Assembly: GCA_038229875.1 (NCBI GenBank)
Contig: JBBROA010000029.1
Coordinates: 1-36,597, forward strand
DNA: 36,597 nucleotides
Direction: 5' to 3'
From: JALYUA01 sp038229875
GTDB taxonomy: Bacteria; Acidobacteriota; Thermoanaerobaculia; UBA5066; Gp7-AA6
Made by a program: the position numbers and the translations under genes. Positions 8,541 through 15,609 of the stretch are shown here, piece after piece. A model generated the notes under the pieces. It was not told the origin of the DNA. It made no database searches and worked only from the letters and a program-made list of their open reading frames with translations. Position 1 is the stretch's first letter. Each line of letters opens with the position of its first letter.

Positions 8541-10052
8541 ATGGGCTGGCTCTCGAATCTCGCGGGCAAGAAAAACGAGAATTCTCAGACCGGCGAGCGC
8601 AACACGGGCGCTGGAATCGACGCGACCGGTCCGGGCGCCGGATCCGGCGAGAGCGCGGTCGGCCGGAAGATCGGAAAGTACGAGATCGTCTCGAAAATCG
8701 GCGCGGGCGGCTTCGGGACCGTCTACGAGGCTTTCGACCCGTTAATCCAGCGCAAGGTGGCGATCAAGACGTGCGAAGTCGGGTCGCCCGAGATCCGGGC
8801 GAGGACGTTCCAGGAGGCGCAGCTCGCCGGCCGCCTGCAGCACCCGAACATCACCACGGTCTACGAGTTCGGCGTCGAAGAAGACGTCCCCTACATCGTG
8901 CAGGAGTTTCTCCCGGGCGAGGACCTCGACCGTCTGATCTCCCGCGGCGAGCCCGTCCATCTGGCCGACAAACTGAAGATCCTGGTCGGGGTTGCGCTCG
9001 GACTCGAGTACGCGCACAAGGCCGGCGTGATGCACCGCGACATCAAACCCGCGAACATCCGCGTGCTCGAAGGCTACGCGATCAAGATCATGGACTTCGG
9101 GATCGCGAAGTCGGCGGACCGGGAAACTGACATCACGAAGGCCGGAGTCGCGGTCGGCTCCGCCGGGTACATGTCGCCGGAGCAGATCTGCGGCGACCCC
9201 GTGGACCACCGCACCGACATCTTTTCCTTCGGCCTCTCCGCGTACGAGCTCCTGACGCGCCAGAAGGCGTTCCGCAGCGACAACCTCTTCAAGCTGCTCG
9301 AGAACATCGTCAAGGAAGAACCGCCGCCGCTTGAGGAGTTCGCGCCCGACACCCCCGCGGCGCTCGCCGAGATCGTTCGCCGCTGCATGCGGAAGGAACC
9401 CTCGGAGCGGTTTCAGACCGCGCGCGAGCTTCGCGACGCGCTGCTCGAGGTGCACGAGCAGATCCCCTCGTCTCCTCCCGCCAGCCTCCATCCGCTGGTG
9501 CCGCCAGACGAGGCGGCCCGCCTCGCGGCTCTGTCGCGCTTCGAGATCGTCGACTCCGAGGCGGAGCCGGAGTTCGACGACGTTGCCCGGCTTGCCGCCC
9601 TCGTCTGCGGGACCCCGATCGCCCTCGTGACGTTCATTGACCGCGACCGGCAGTGGTTCAAGGCTCGGATCGGGGTCGATGCGACCGAGACTCCGCGGGA
9701 GCACGCCCTCTGCGCGCACGCGATCCTCGGCCGCGACGTCTTCGTAATTCCCGACACGACCGCCGACGAGCGCTTCTCGAAGAACCCTCTGGTGACGGGC
9801 CCGATGAAACTGCGGTTCTACGCGGGCGCCCCTCTCGTCACCGCGGACGGCCACGCGATCGGCACGATCTGCGTGCTCGACCGGGTCCCGCGCCAGCTCG
9901 GGCATCCGCAGGTGGAGGCGCTCCGCGCGCTCGCACGGCAGACGGTCGCCCTGCTCGAGCTGCGGCGAAGGATGCGCATCGACCGCGGCCGCTCGGGCGA
10001 AGCGCTCGTCCGTGAGGCCTCCGGCATCACGGGATCGGAGCGGCGGCCATGA
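8541..10052 (+). CDS. Hanks-type Ser/Thr protein kinase with C-terminal GAF domain
   Basis: This protein has 503 residues. After a Gly/Ser-rich N-terminal tail (1-44), the kinase domain runs to about 310. It has the glycine loop IGAGGFGTV (53-61), the catalytic Lys76 in VAIKT, HRDIKPAN (165-172, Asp167 catalytic), DFG (185-187) and MSPEQ (211-215), so all key residues for activity are present. Residues about 325-490 form a GAF domain beginning EAARLAALSRFEIVDSEAE and including ALVTFIDRDRQWFKA, as in GAF sensor proteins. There is no membrane helix, so the protein is cytosolic. AAGG lies 8 bases before the ATG. The gene overlaps the following response-regulator gene by ATGA, so the two are translationally coupled and probably work together, for example GAF-sensed input with kinase control of the receiver protein. 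The ligand is unknown. Confidence 0.92.
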   Translation: MGWLSNLAGKKNENSQTGERNTGAGIDATGPGAGSGESAVGRKIGKYEIVSKIGAGGFGTVYEAFDPLIQRKVAIKTCEVGSPEIRARTFQEAQLAGRLQHPNITTVYEFGVEEDVPYIVQEFLPGEDLDRLISRGEPVHLADKLKILVGVALGLEYAHKAGVMHRDIKPANIRVLEGYAIKIMDFGIAKSADRETDITKAGVAVGSAGYMSPEQICGDPVDHRTDIFSFGLSAYELLTRQKAFRSDNLFKLLENIVKEEPPPLEEFAPDTPAALAEIVRRCMRKEPSERFQTARELRDALLEVHEQIPSSPPASLHPLVPPDEAARLAALSRFEIVDSEAEPEFDDVARLAALVCGTPIALVTFIDRDRQWFKARIGVDATETPREHALCAHAILGRDVFVIPDTTADERFSKNPLVTGPMKLRFYAGAPLVTADGHAIGTICVLDRVPRQLGHPQVEALRALARQTVALLELRRRMRIDRGRSGEALVREASGITGSERRP

Positions 10053-10408
10053 ATGGTTCGGCGGGTCGCATTCTGGTGGTCGATGACGACCCGGGAGTTC
10101 GCGAGGCGCTCCGGGAGATGCTCTCCGAAGAAGGCTACTCGGTCATCACCGCGGAGGACGGCCAGGACGCGATCGAGCGCCTCGGGGCGATGGAGCCGCC
10201 GTGCCTGATTCTTCTGGACCTGAAGATGCCGCGCGTCGATGGCTGGGAGTTTCTCGCTCGCCGAGACGGAGCCGGGAAGAAGGCGCCAGTCGTGCTCCTC
10301 TCGGGGATGACCTTCATCCGCGACGCTCCGGGCGTGGCCGATTTTCTGGCGAAGCCGATCCGGCCGGACAAGCTCCTCGATTGCGTCCGTCGATTCTGCG
10401 GCGGCTAG
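10049..10408 (+). CDS. Single-domain response regulator (receiver only)
   Basis: This 119-residue CheY-like receiver has no output domain. The acidic pocket is DDD (12-14), the phosphoacceptor is Asp57 in LILLDLKMPR, a Ser follows in VVLLSGM, and the conserved Lys is in FLAKPI. All residues needed for phosphorylation are present. The gene starts inside the stop codon of the Ser/Thr kinase-GAF gene (ATGA). That arrangement suggests a cross-talk pair between Hanks kinase and phosphorelay signalling. No histidine kinase is adjacent, so the phosphodonor must be encoded elsewhere. Confidence 0.9.
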   Translation: MNGSAGRILVVDDDPGVREALREMLSEEGYSVITAEDGQDAIERLGAMEPPCLILLDLKMPRVDGWEFLARRDGAGKKAPVVLLSGMTFIRDAPGVADFLAKPIRPDKLLDCVRRFCGG

Positions 10409-10436
10409 ATTCCGCTCGGACGAGTCTCCGGCGGCG

Positions 10437-11357
10437 ATGATCGATTCCTGCTTCTCCCCGCTCGGTCCCGGCATCCGTCTCTCGAACGGGGACGTCGAGA
10501 TCGTCGCGGCGACCGGGTTCGGGCCGCGGATCGTCCGGTTCGGCTTTCCGGAGCGCGAAAACGCGCTGGGAGAGTGGCCGCTTCTATCGACCGACACGGC
10601 GCTCGGCCGGTGGAGCCCGCGAGGCGGTCACCGGCTCTGGATCGCGCCGGAACAAATGCCGAAGAGCTACGCGCCCGATGACGCCCCCCTGGCGCACCGC
10701 TCCGAGGGAAGCCTCGCGCTGACGATTTCCGCGCCGCCGGACGCCGCCGGTTTCGCGAAGGAAATCTCCATCACCCTGCCGGAACGCGGGGCGCAGGCGA
10801 CGCTGGCGCACCGGATCACGAATCGAGGAGACCAGCCGGTCGAGATGGCACCGTGGGCGCTGACCATCGTGAAAGGCGGCGGGGTCGCGCTGCTCCCCTC
10901 CGAACCCTGGCGCTCGCATGACGACGACCTCGACGCCGCACGCCCATTCGTGCTCTGGTCGTTCACCGAGCTCGCCGACCCGCGGTTTTCCTTCGGGCCC
11001 CGGTCGGTGCTGCTTCGGACGGACGCGGCGCGCCCGGCCCCTCAGAAGGCGGGCGCCGGGAACACGCGCGGGTGGTGCGCCTGCCTCTGGGACGACACGG
11101 CCTTCCTGACGCGATTCGGCCACGAGCCAAACCGGCGCTATCCCGACTTCGGATGCAACAACGAGATGTACGTCGCGGCGGACTACATGGAGCTCGAGTC
11201 GCTGGGTCCCCTGGCCGTCGTCGCGCCCGGCGCTTCCATCGAGCACGTGGAGCACTGGTCGCTCCACCCTCTGACGCTCCCGGCAAAGACGGGGGATTGC
11301 TCGCCGCGGGATCTGGAGGCCGCCCTGGAGCGAGCGGTCCCGGGACTCTTCGACTGA
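10437..11357 (+). CDS. DUF4380-like / aldose-epimerase-fold protein
   Basis: This 306-residue, all-beta-looking cytosolic protein has no signal peptide. It resembles DUF4380 proteins, which share the galactose mutarotase-like sandwich fold: an N-terminal LSNGDVEIVAATGFGPRIVRF segment, the signature GGHRLWIAPE at about 62-71, and WALTIVKGGG in the middle. Such proteins may act on or bind a sugar, but no reaction is established to my knowledge. It follows the receiver gene after 28 bp in the same direction and may be cotranscribed. It ends just before a hairpin and a convergent gene. Confidence 0.7.
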   Translation: MIDSCFSPLGPGIRLSNGDVEIVAATGFGPRIVRFGFPERENALGEWPLLSTDTALGRWSPRGGHRLWIAPEQMPKSYAPDDAPLAHRSEGSLALTISAPPDAAGFAKEISITLPERGAQATLAHRITNRGDQPVEMAPWALTIVKGGGVALLPSEPWRSHDDDLDAARPFVLWSFTELADPRFSFGPRSVLLRTDAARPAPQKAGAGNTRGWCACLWDDTAFLTRFGHEPNRRYPDFGCNNEMYVAADYMELESLGPLAVVAPGASIEHVEHWSLHPLTLPAKTGDCSPRDLEAALERAVPGLFD

Positions 11358-11372
11358 CGGGGCCGTCCGGAA

Positions 11373-11399
11373 CCGGGGGCTCAGACTGGTTGAGCCCGG
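11373..11399. terminator. Hairpin between convergent genes
   Basis: The inverted repeat GGGCTCA / TGAGCCC has a 7-base loop and is extended by CCGG pairing across a 2-base bulge. It lies 15 bp after the DUF4380 stop and before the convergent response-regulator gene. No T-run follows on either side, so it would be a weak or factor-assisted bidirectional terminator. Confidence 0.4.
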
Positions 11400-11436
11400 A
11401 AGACCGCGGCCGTCTAGCTCCCGGCGGTCGCTCGGC

Positions 11437-11455
11437 TCAGCGGTTCAGCGGTTCA
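11437..11455 (-). repeat. 8-bp tandem repeat overlapping a stop codon (three TGA in three frames)
   Basis: On the minus strand the unit CTGAACCG is repeated, with a third imperfect copy. It places TGA at 11453-11455, 11445-11447 and 11437-11439, exactly 8 bases apart. The middle TGA is the stop of the response-regulator gene; the others stop the other two frames. Confidence 0.75.
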
Positions 11456-11879
11456 GACGCCGCGCGAGCCGCCGCACCCAGCCTAAGAACTCCTCGATCC
11501 GGATCGGCTTCTGAAGAGCCACCTCCACGTCCTTCGGCCCGGTGTGCGTCTCCTTACTCACGTAGGCGCTCAGGAGAAGCACCGGGACGTGCGCGAAACG
11601 CGGGTTTGCCTTCAGCCGCGCGTGAAAGTCCCAACCATTCATGACCGGCATCATCAGGTCGAGGATGATGAGGTCCGGCCGCGCGAGCGTCTCGAGCTGC
11701 GCGAGCGCGTGGAGTCCGTTGATCGCTTCCATCGCCTGGAATCCCTCCTGTTCCAGGATGTGGCAGATCTCGCGCCGCAGATCGTCATCGTCCTCGACGA
11801 CCAGGATGAGCGGCCGAGACGCGGCGCCTTCTTCAGGCCCGCCGGCCGGAGAGGGCCCGCCGTTCCACCGGGGAGCCAA
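11445..11879 (-). CDS. Single-domain response regulator (receiver only)
   Basis: This receiver protein has 144 residues and a short N-terminal extension. Its acidic pocket is EDDDD (29-33), the phosphoacceptor is Asp74 in LIILDLMMP, and there is a switch Ser in VLLLSAY and a Lys in LQKPIRIEEFL. No output domain is present, so it probably acts through protein contact. The likely start is the TTG at 11879, which lies one base after the stop of the upstream zinc-ribbon gene; this suggests coupled translation. A later start within the 20-residue leader is possible. The stop codon lies within an 8-bp tandem repeat. Confidence 0.85.
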   Translation of the reverse strand: MAPRWNGGPSPAGGPEEGAASRPLILVVEDDDDLRREICHILEQEGFQAMEAINGLHALAQLETLARPDLIILDLMMPVMNGWDFHARLKANPRFAHVPVLLLSAYVSKETHTGPKDVEVALQKPIRIEEFLGWVRRLARRLNR

Positions 11880-11880
11880 T

Positions 11881-12342
11881 CTAGCCGGCCTGCTGTTCGG
11901 GAGAAAACCGCATCCGCCGCCAGCCGCAGAGATTGCAGAACCGGATGCCGCGCGCCGCGCTCCGGGCGGTCGTCAATTCCACTCCGCAAGCGGCGCAGTC
12001 GCGAACCTTCCGACGCTCCTTCGTGGCGCCGTCCGAGCCTGGAGGCGGCGCCGGCGTCCGACGCCGGCCCGGATTGACGTCGGCGCGCACGACCGCGCGC
12101 GCGACCGCGAGCGCGCGGCTCCCGGCGCTGCCCGAGCACATCCGTCCGGCCGGGGTCGAGAGCTCGCACTCCCAGATCCCCTCCGCAAGCCGGATCCGCG
12201 GCGCGACGCCCCTTCTCCGGAGGAACCGCAGCAGGTAGTCCGCGGCGGCATCCCGCCTCGAGAACTCGGGGATCTCCCCCGGCCAGTCCTCGAACAGCGT
12301 CTGCACGACCCTGCGGTCGAGCTCGGCCCCGGCTTTATCCAT
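11881..12342 (-). CDS. Hypothetical protein with C-terminal zinc ribbon
   Basis: From the ATG at 12342 the protein has 153 residues; a second ATG 33 bases upstream (12375) is possible, but its extra codons have weaker coding bias. The N-terminal half is a helical/basic domain (LFEDWPGEIPEFSRRDAAADYLLRF split around residues 15-40) of no family I recognise. The C-terminus carries a two-knuckle zinc ribbon, CAACG then CNLCG separated by 17 residues. The gene immediately precedes a receiver gene on the same strand with a 1-bp gap, so the two probably form an operon. It is divergent from the hemerythrin gene. Confidence 0.7.
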   Translation of the reverse strand: MDKAGAELDRRVVQTLFEDWPGEIPEFSRRDAAADYLLRFLRRRGVAPRIRLAEGIWECELSTPAGRMCSGSAGSRALAVARAVVRADVNPGRRRTPAPPPGSDGATKERRKVRDCAACGVELTTARSAARGIRFCNLCGWRRMRFSPEQQAG

Positions 12343-12414
12343 TGGAGACTCAAACGGGCAATCCCTGTGCCACATTATCGTCCGTTCCCAGCGAGAACAC
12401 ACGCGGCCCGGTTC

Positions 12415-12442
12415 TTGCGATTTCGCTCTTTCGGACTAGAAC
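12415..12442 (+). promoter_or_regulatory. Candidate promoter of the hemerythrin gene
   Basis: TTGCGA (12415-12420) and TAGAAC (12437-12442) are separated by 16 bp in the divergent region. GAAGGAGGG, a near-perfect ribosome-binding site, follows directly, then the GTG at 12457. The prediction rests on motifs and spacing only. Confidence 0.35.
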
Positions 12443-12456
12443 CCGAAGGAGGGCAT

Positions 12457-13122
12457 GTGGAACAGGAAGACACCGTACGCGGCAGCAACGGCAGCCCGAA
12501 CCCCGAGGAAGGGCGAACGAGCCCCGGGGGCGGCCGGACCCGGTCCCGATCGAAGAAACAGGAGCGTCCCGCGCAGGGCGAGGGACTTCTCTCCCGCATC
12601 GTCGAAGTGGTGACGAGCAGGAGCTCGGACGCCAGCGAAGAGGAGCGAAGCGAACGCGAAGAGGATCCGGTCCGGATGCTCAAGGAGGACCATCGGAAGG
12701 TCGAGGCGCTCTTCGAACAGTACGAGAAAGCGGGAGAGGGCGCCCAGGCGTCTCGCAAGAACATCGTCGAGCAGATCTCACGAGAGCTCGAGATCCACGC
12801 ACAGCTCGAGGAGCGGATTTTTTACCAGGGCTTCAAGACGGTCTCGAAGGAAGATCCCAAGAAAGTGGTCCGCGAGTCCTTCGAGGAGCACAAGATCGTC
12901 AAGACGCTCCTCGCCGAGCTCGCCGCTCTGCAACCCTCGGACGAACAGTTCGAGGCGAAGGTCACGGTGCTGAAGGAGTCCGTCGAGCACCACGTCGAGG
13001 AAGAGGAAAACGAGCTGTTTCCGGCAGCCGAAAAGCTCTTCAGCGAGGATCAAAAGCGGGACGTCGCCATGAGGATGCGGGAGTTGAAGTCGAAGCTCGG
13101 CGCCGAGCGCGCGGACGGCTGA
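12457..13122 (+). CDS. Hemerythrin HHE cation-binding domain protein
   Basis: This 221-residue protein starts at a GTG with AAGGAGGG four bases upstream, which decides against the much longer open frame. The first 75 residues are a charged, Gly/Ser/Arg/Glu-rich disordered tail. The rest is a four-helix hemerythrin-like domain with the iron-ligand pattern: His in KEDHRKVE, His in LEIHAQLEERIFY, His in FEEHKIVKTLL and His-His in SVEHHVEEEENELFP. Such proteins bind a di-iron centre and are implicated in oxygen or nitric-oxide sensing or iron storage; which applies here is not visible. It is a single gene with its own promoter region, and a repeat-built inverted repeat follows its stop. Confidence 0.9.
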   Translation: MEQEDTVRGSNGSPNPEEGRTSPGGGRTRSRSKKQERPAQGEGLLSRIVEVVTSRSSDASEEERSEREEDPVRMLKEDHRKVEALFEQYEKAGEGAQASRKNIVEQISRELEIHAQLEERIFYQGFKTVSKEDPKKVVRESFEEHKIVKTLLAELAALQPSDEQFEAKVTVLKESVEHHVEEEENELFPAAEKLFSEDQKRDVAMRMRELKSKLGAERADG

Positions 13123-13137
13123 CGGAGGGAGGAGCGG

Positions 13138-13283
13138 GAACCGGAAATCGGGAATCGGGAGGCCGAGCGACCCAGGGGAGCGAGACGGCCGCGGTAGACC
13201 GCCGGTTAATTAGATCGGGAACCGCGAATCCGGATGCAACGCTCTTTTTCGATTTCCGATTCCCGATTCCCGATTCCCGGTTC
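13138..13283. repeat. GGGAATC tandem repeats forming a long inverted repeat between convergent genes
   Basis: After the hemerythrin stop, a run of GGAATCG units preceded by GAACCGG occupies 13138-13159. Its reverse complement appears at about 13262-13283 with one mismatch over 22 bp; the right side carries an extra unit. A T5 run lies at 13245-13249. The spacer of about 100 bp also has a related copy (ATCGGGAACCGCGAATCC) near 13214. It lies between convergent stops and may act as a bidirectional terminator or be a slippage-grown repeat. Confidence 0.7.
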
Positions 13284-13297
13284 AGGGTCCCGACCCT

Positions 13298-14278
13298 CTA
13301 GCCGCCCGCCGCCACGGTCTTCCCTTCCGGCAACCCGACCATTCCGGAGACGATCACGGCGAGGCCGGGAACCACGCCTTCGCCGGAGAGCTCCGTGGAG
13401 CCGTTCGACCGGAGGCCGGTGCGGACTTCGATCCAGTGGACGCGCCCATTCACCACCGCCGCGATCCGCGCGGTGCCGGTGACGTCGTCGCGCAGAACAG
13501 CCGCATCGGGAGCGACCAGAGCCGCCGGGCGCGACCCGACCGTGATCCGTGCAGTCCCGAACAGGTTCAGGGTGAGGCGCTCGGCCGAGCCAGGAAGATC
13601 GATGCGGACGGAACCGGAGAAATCCGCGGCGTTTGCCCCGGGGAGGATCGAGTGGACCCGCCCGGGGATTGCGGCCGGGCGGCCGGTGATCTCGACCCCG
13701 GCGGACTGTCCCGCGCGAATCCGCGGCAGGTCGTTCTGCGGGACATCGGCCAGGAACACGATCGAGGACGCGTCGGCGATCGTCAGAATCTCCTGGTCCT
13801 CGGCCACCTTGTCACCGCTCGCGGCCGCGTGGGAGAGGACGGGCCCGTCCGCGGAGGCGACAATCGATCTCCGCACGAGATTGCGCTCGGCGAGCGCCAG
13901 GGCCCGCTCCGCGTCCGCTCGCTCCGCGGGAGAGCGGGCTTCTCGCAGCATTTCGCGGGCCCCCGAGACCGCCGCCTCGCTCTCGCGCGCGACGATCGTC
14001 CCCACCGCTTGACCCCGCCGCACGACGTCTCCGTCGGTCACGCGCAATTCGAGGAGCGTGCCGGCGAACGGCGCCCGCACCTTCTGTTGCGAGAGCGCGG
14101 ACGTGTGGCCCGGCCCGGAGACGGTTTCGGAAAGGCTCGCGGGCGAGACGCGGGCAATGCGTACGGGTGTCGGCGCGTCGGGAGCGGGAGCTTCCGGTTT
14201 CGCCGCAGCGGCGGTGTCGCTGCCCTTGCAGCCGGAGAGGAGCAGCAGCACGAGGGGTAACCAGGCGAGACGCTTCAT
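13298..14278 (-). CDS. RND efflux periplasmic adaptor (HlyD/MFP family lipoprotein)
   Basis: This protein has 326 residues. The N-terminus is a lipoprotein signal with lipobox LSGC (Cys17), so it should be anchored in the inner membrane facing the periplasm. A short lipoyl-like barrel (VRAPFAGTLLELRVTDGDVVRRGQAV in pieces, about 65-95), a brief helical hairpin (about 100-140), the matching half-lipoyl strand (IVASADGPVLSHAAASGDKV) and beta-barrel/membrane-proximal domains follow, as in MFP adaptors. It links the RND pump to the TolC-type channel. It is the last gene of the three-gene operon and overlaps the TolC gene by ATGA. At the lower end of family length, it has a reduced hairpin. Confidence 0.9.
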   Translation of the reverse strand: MKRLAWLPLVLLLLSGCKGSDTAAAAKPEAPAPDAPTPVRIARVSPASLSETVSGPGHTSALSQQKVRAPFAGTLLELRVTDGDVVRRGQAVGTIVARESEAAVSGAREMLREARSPAERADAERALALAERNLVRRSIVASADGPVLSHAAASGDKVAEDQEILTIADASSIVFLADVPQNDLPRIRAGQSAGVEITGRPAAIPGRVHSILPGANAADFSGSVRIDLPGSAERLTLNLFGTARITVGSRPAALVAPDAAVLRDDVTGTARIAAVVNGRVHWIEVRTGLRSNGSTELSGEGVVPGLAVIVSGMVGLPEGKTVAAGG

Positions 14279-15609
14279 GGCTCACTCCATCGGACGGCAA
14301 CGGCTTCCGCGATGCGATAGCGCGAGATCGCGTCCGAGAGACGGACCGCTGCATCGACCGACGCGGTATACGCATCCAGCACCTCGAACGCCGTCGCGGC
14401 GCCGCCGCGGTAACGGCTCTCTGCCTCGAGGTAGGAGTCGCGGGCGGACGGAGCCGCTTCGGAAAGGATGCGGATCTGCTCGTAGGCGCTCTCGAGGGTG
14501 GCGCGCGCCTGCGCCCGCTGGCGCGCCACTTCCCTCTGCTGCCTCCGGACATTCAGGCGAGCGCTTTCCAGCCGGAGCTCCGCCTGGCGGATGCGGGAGC
14601 GGATCGCACCGAAGTCCCATACCGGCCACGCCAGGGAGAGCATGAAGGAGTAGCCCGCGTCGCGGCGCACCCGATCTCCGAGGTTCGCGTTGCGGTTTAC
14701 GGCCAGAAGGTCGCCCGGCACGAGGCGGGAGGTATCCGAGCCCAGAAATCCGACGTCCCCCGTCAGGTTGAGATGGGGGCGCCTCTCCGCGCGCGCGGCG
14801 GAGACGTCGGCGTCCGCGGCGCGCGCGTCGGCGGCGGCGACGACCACCTCGGCCGCGCCTTCGAGCGCCGGCGGGACGATTGCCATCGCCCCCGGCGGCG
14901 AAGGGGCGGCGAGCGGAATCAGAGAGAGAGCTGCCGCGGGATCCCGGCCCATCAGGTCGTTCAGAATGAGTCGCGCCGCGTCGCGCCGTGCCAACGCGTC
15001 GACCAGACTTGCCCGCTCGGTGGCGAGCCTCACGTCGATCTTCAGAAGGTCCGCCGCCACGCCTTGTCCCGACGCGCGCCGGCTCTCGAGAGAAGTCCGG
15101 TAGCGCGCGAGGCGGTCGAGTCCGTCGCGCCGCGCGGCGGCCTCCCGCTCGCCCTGCAGAAATTCGCTGAACCGGCTGCGCACCTCGAGCTCGAGGTCCT
15201 TCTCCGCGATACGGTAGCGGGCCGCGGCGGCCCCGACCTCGGCCTCGCTCCTGGCGATGGCGGCGCGGCGCGCACCGCCGTCGTACAGCGTCTGACGCCC
15301 GACTGCCTGGAGACGGAACTCTCCGGCGTTAGTGATCGCCGGGTCGTAGCCGTTCGCCGGCGCATAGAGGAAGACCCCCTCGACCGCGACCTTCAGCCAC
15401 CTCTCGGCCCGGGCTTCGCTCACCCTTTCGCGGGCAATCGAAAGATCGAGAGCGGGGATGGGCAGGCGGACGTTGGCCTGCCGGCTCGCGGCGAGCGCCT
15501 CCTCGAGCGTCATTGGCGTTTCTTGCGCCGCGAGCGCGAGCGCGCAGAGGAGCGACGCCGCCGCGACCGACGCGCGCAACAGGCTCAGGCGAAGAGGGCG
15601 GCCTCTCAT
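14275..15609 (-). CDS. TolC-family outer membrane efflux protein
   Basis: This protein has 444 residues from the ATG at 15609; the open frame upstream lies inside the pump gene. A signal peptide (LLRASVAAASLLCALALAAQ) is followed by MTLEEALAASRQANVRL, the typical start of TolC-family proteins. Two repeats of long coiled helices follow with the usual heptad patterns (LARYRTSLESRRASGQGVAADLL split around the middle, and SRYRGGAATAFEVLDAYTA at the end). The protein is expected to be a trimeric channel through the outer membrane, the exit duct of the RND complex. It overlaps both neighbours by four bases (ATGA), which indicates tight stoichiometric translation. Confidence 0.92.
   Translation of the reverse strand: MRGRPLRLSLLRASVAAASLLCALALAAQETPMTLEEALAASRQANVRLPIPALDLSIARERVSEARAERWLKVAVEGVFLYAPANGYDPAITNAGEFRLQAVGRQTLYDGGARRAAIARSEAEVGAAAARYRIAEKDLELEVRSRFSEFLQGEREAAARRDGLDRLARYRTSLESRRASGQGVAADLLKIDVRLATERASLVDALARRDAARLILNDLMGRDPAAALSLIPLAAPSPPGAMAIVPPALEGAAEVVVAAADARAADADVSAARAERRPHLNLTGDVGFLGSDTSRLVPGDLLAVNRNANLGDRVRRDAGYSFMLSLAWPVWDFGAIRSRIRQAELRLESARLNVRRQQREVARQRAQARATLESAYEQIRILSEAAPSARDSYLEAESRYRGGAATAFEVLDAYTASVDAAVRLSDAISRYRIAEAVAVRWSEP

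Noticed and set aside
11641..12456. N-terminal extension of the hemerythrin frame
   Set aside because: The frame is open for 270 codons upstream but overlaps two minus-strand genes; the strong ribosome-binding site at 12445-12453 fixes the start at 12457.
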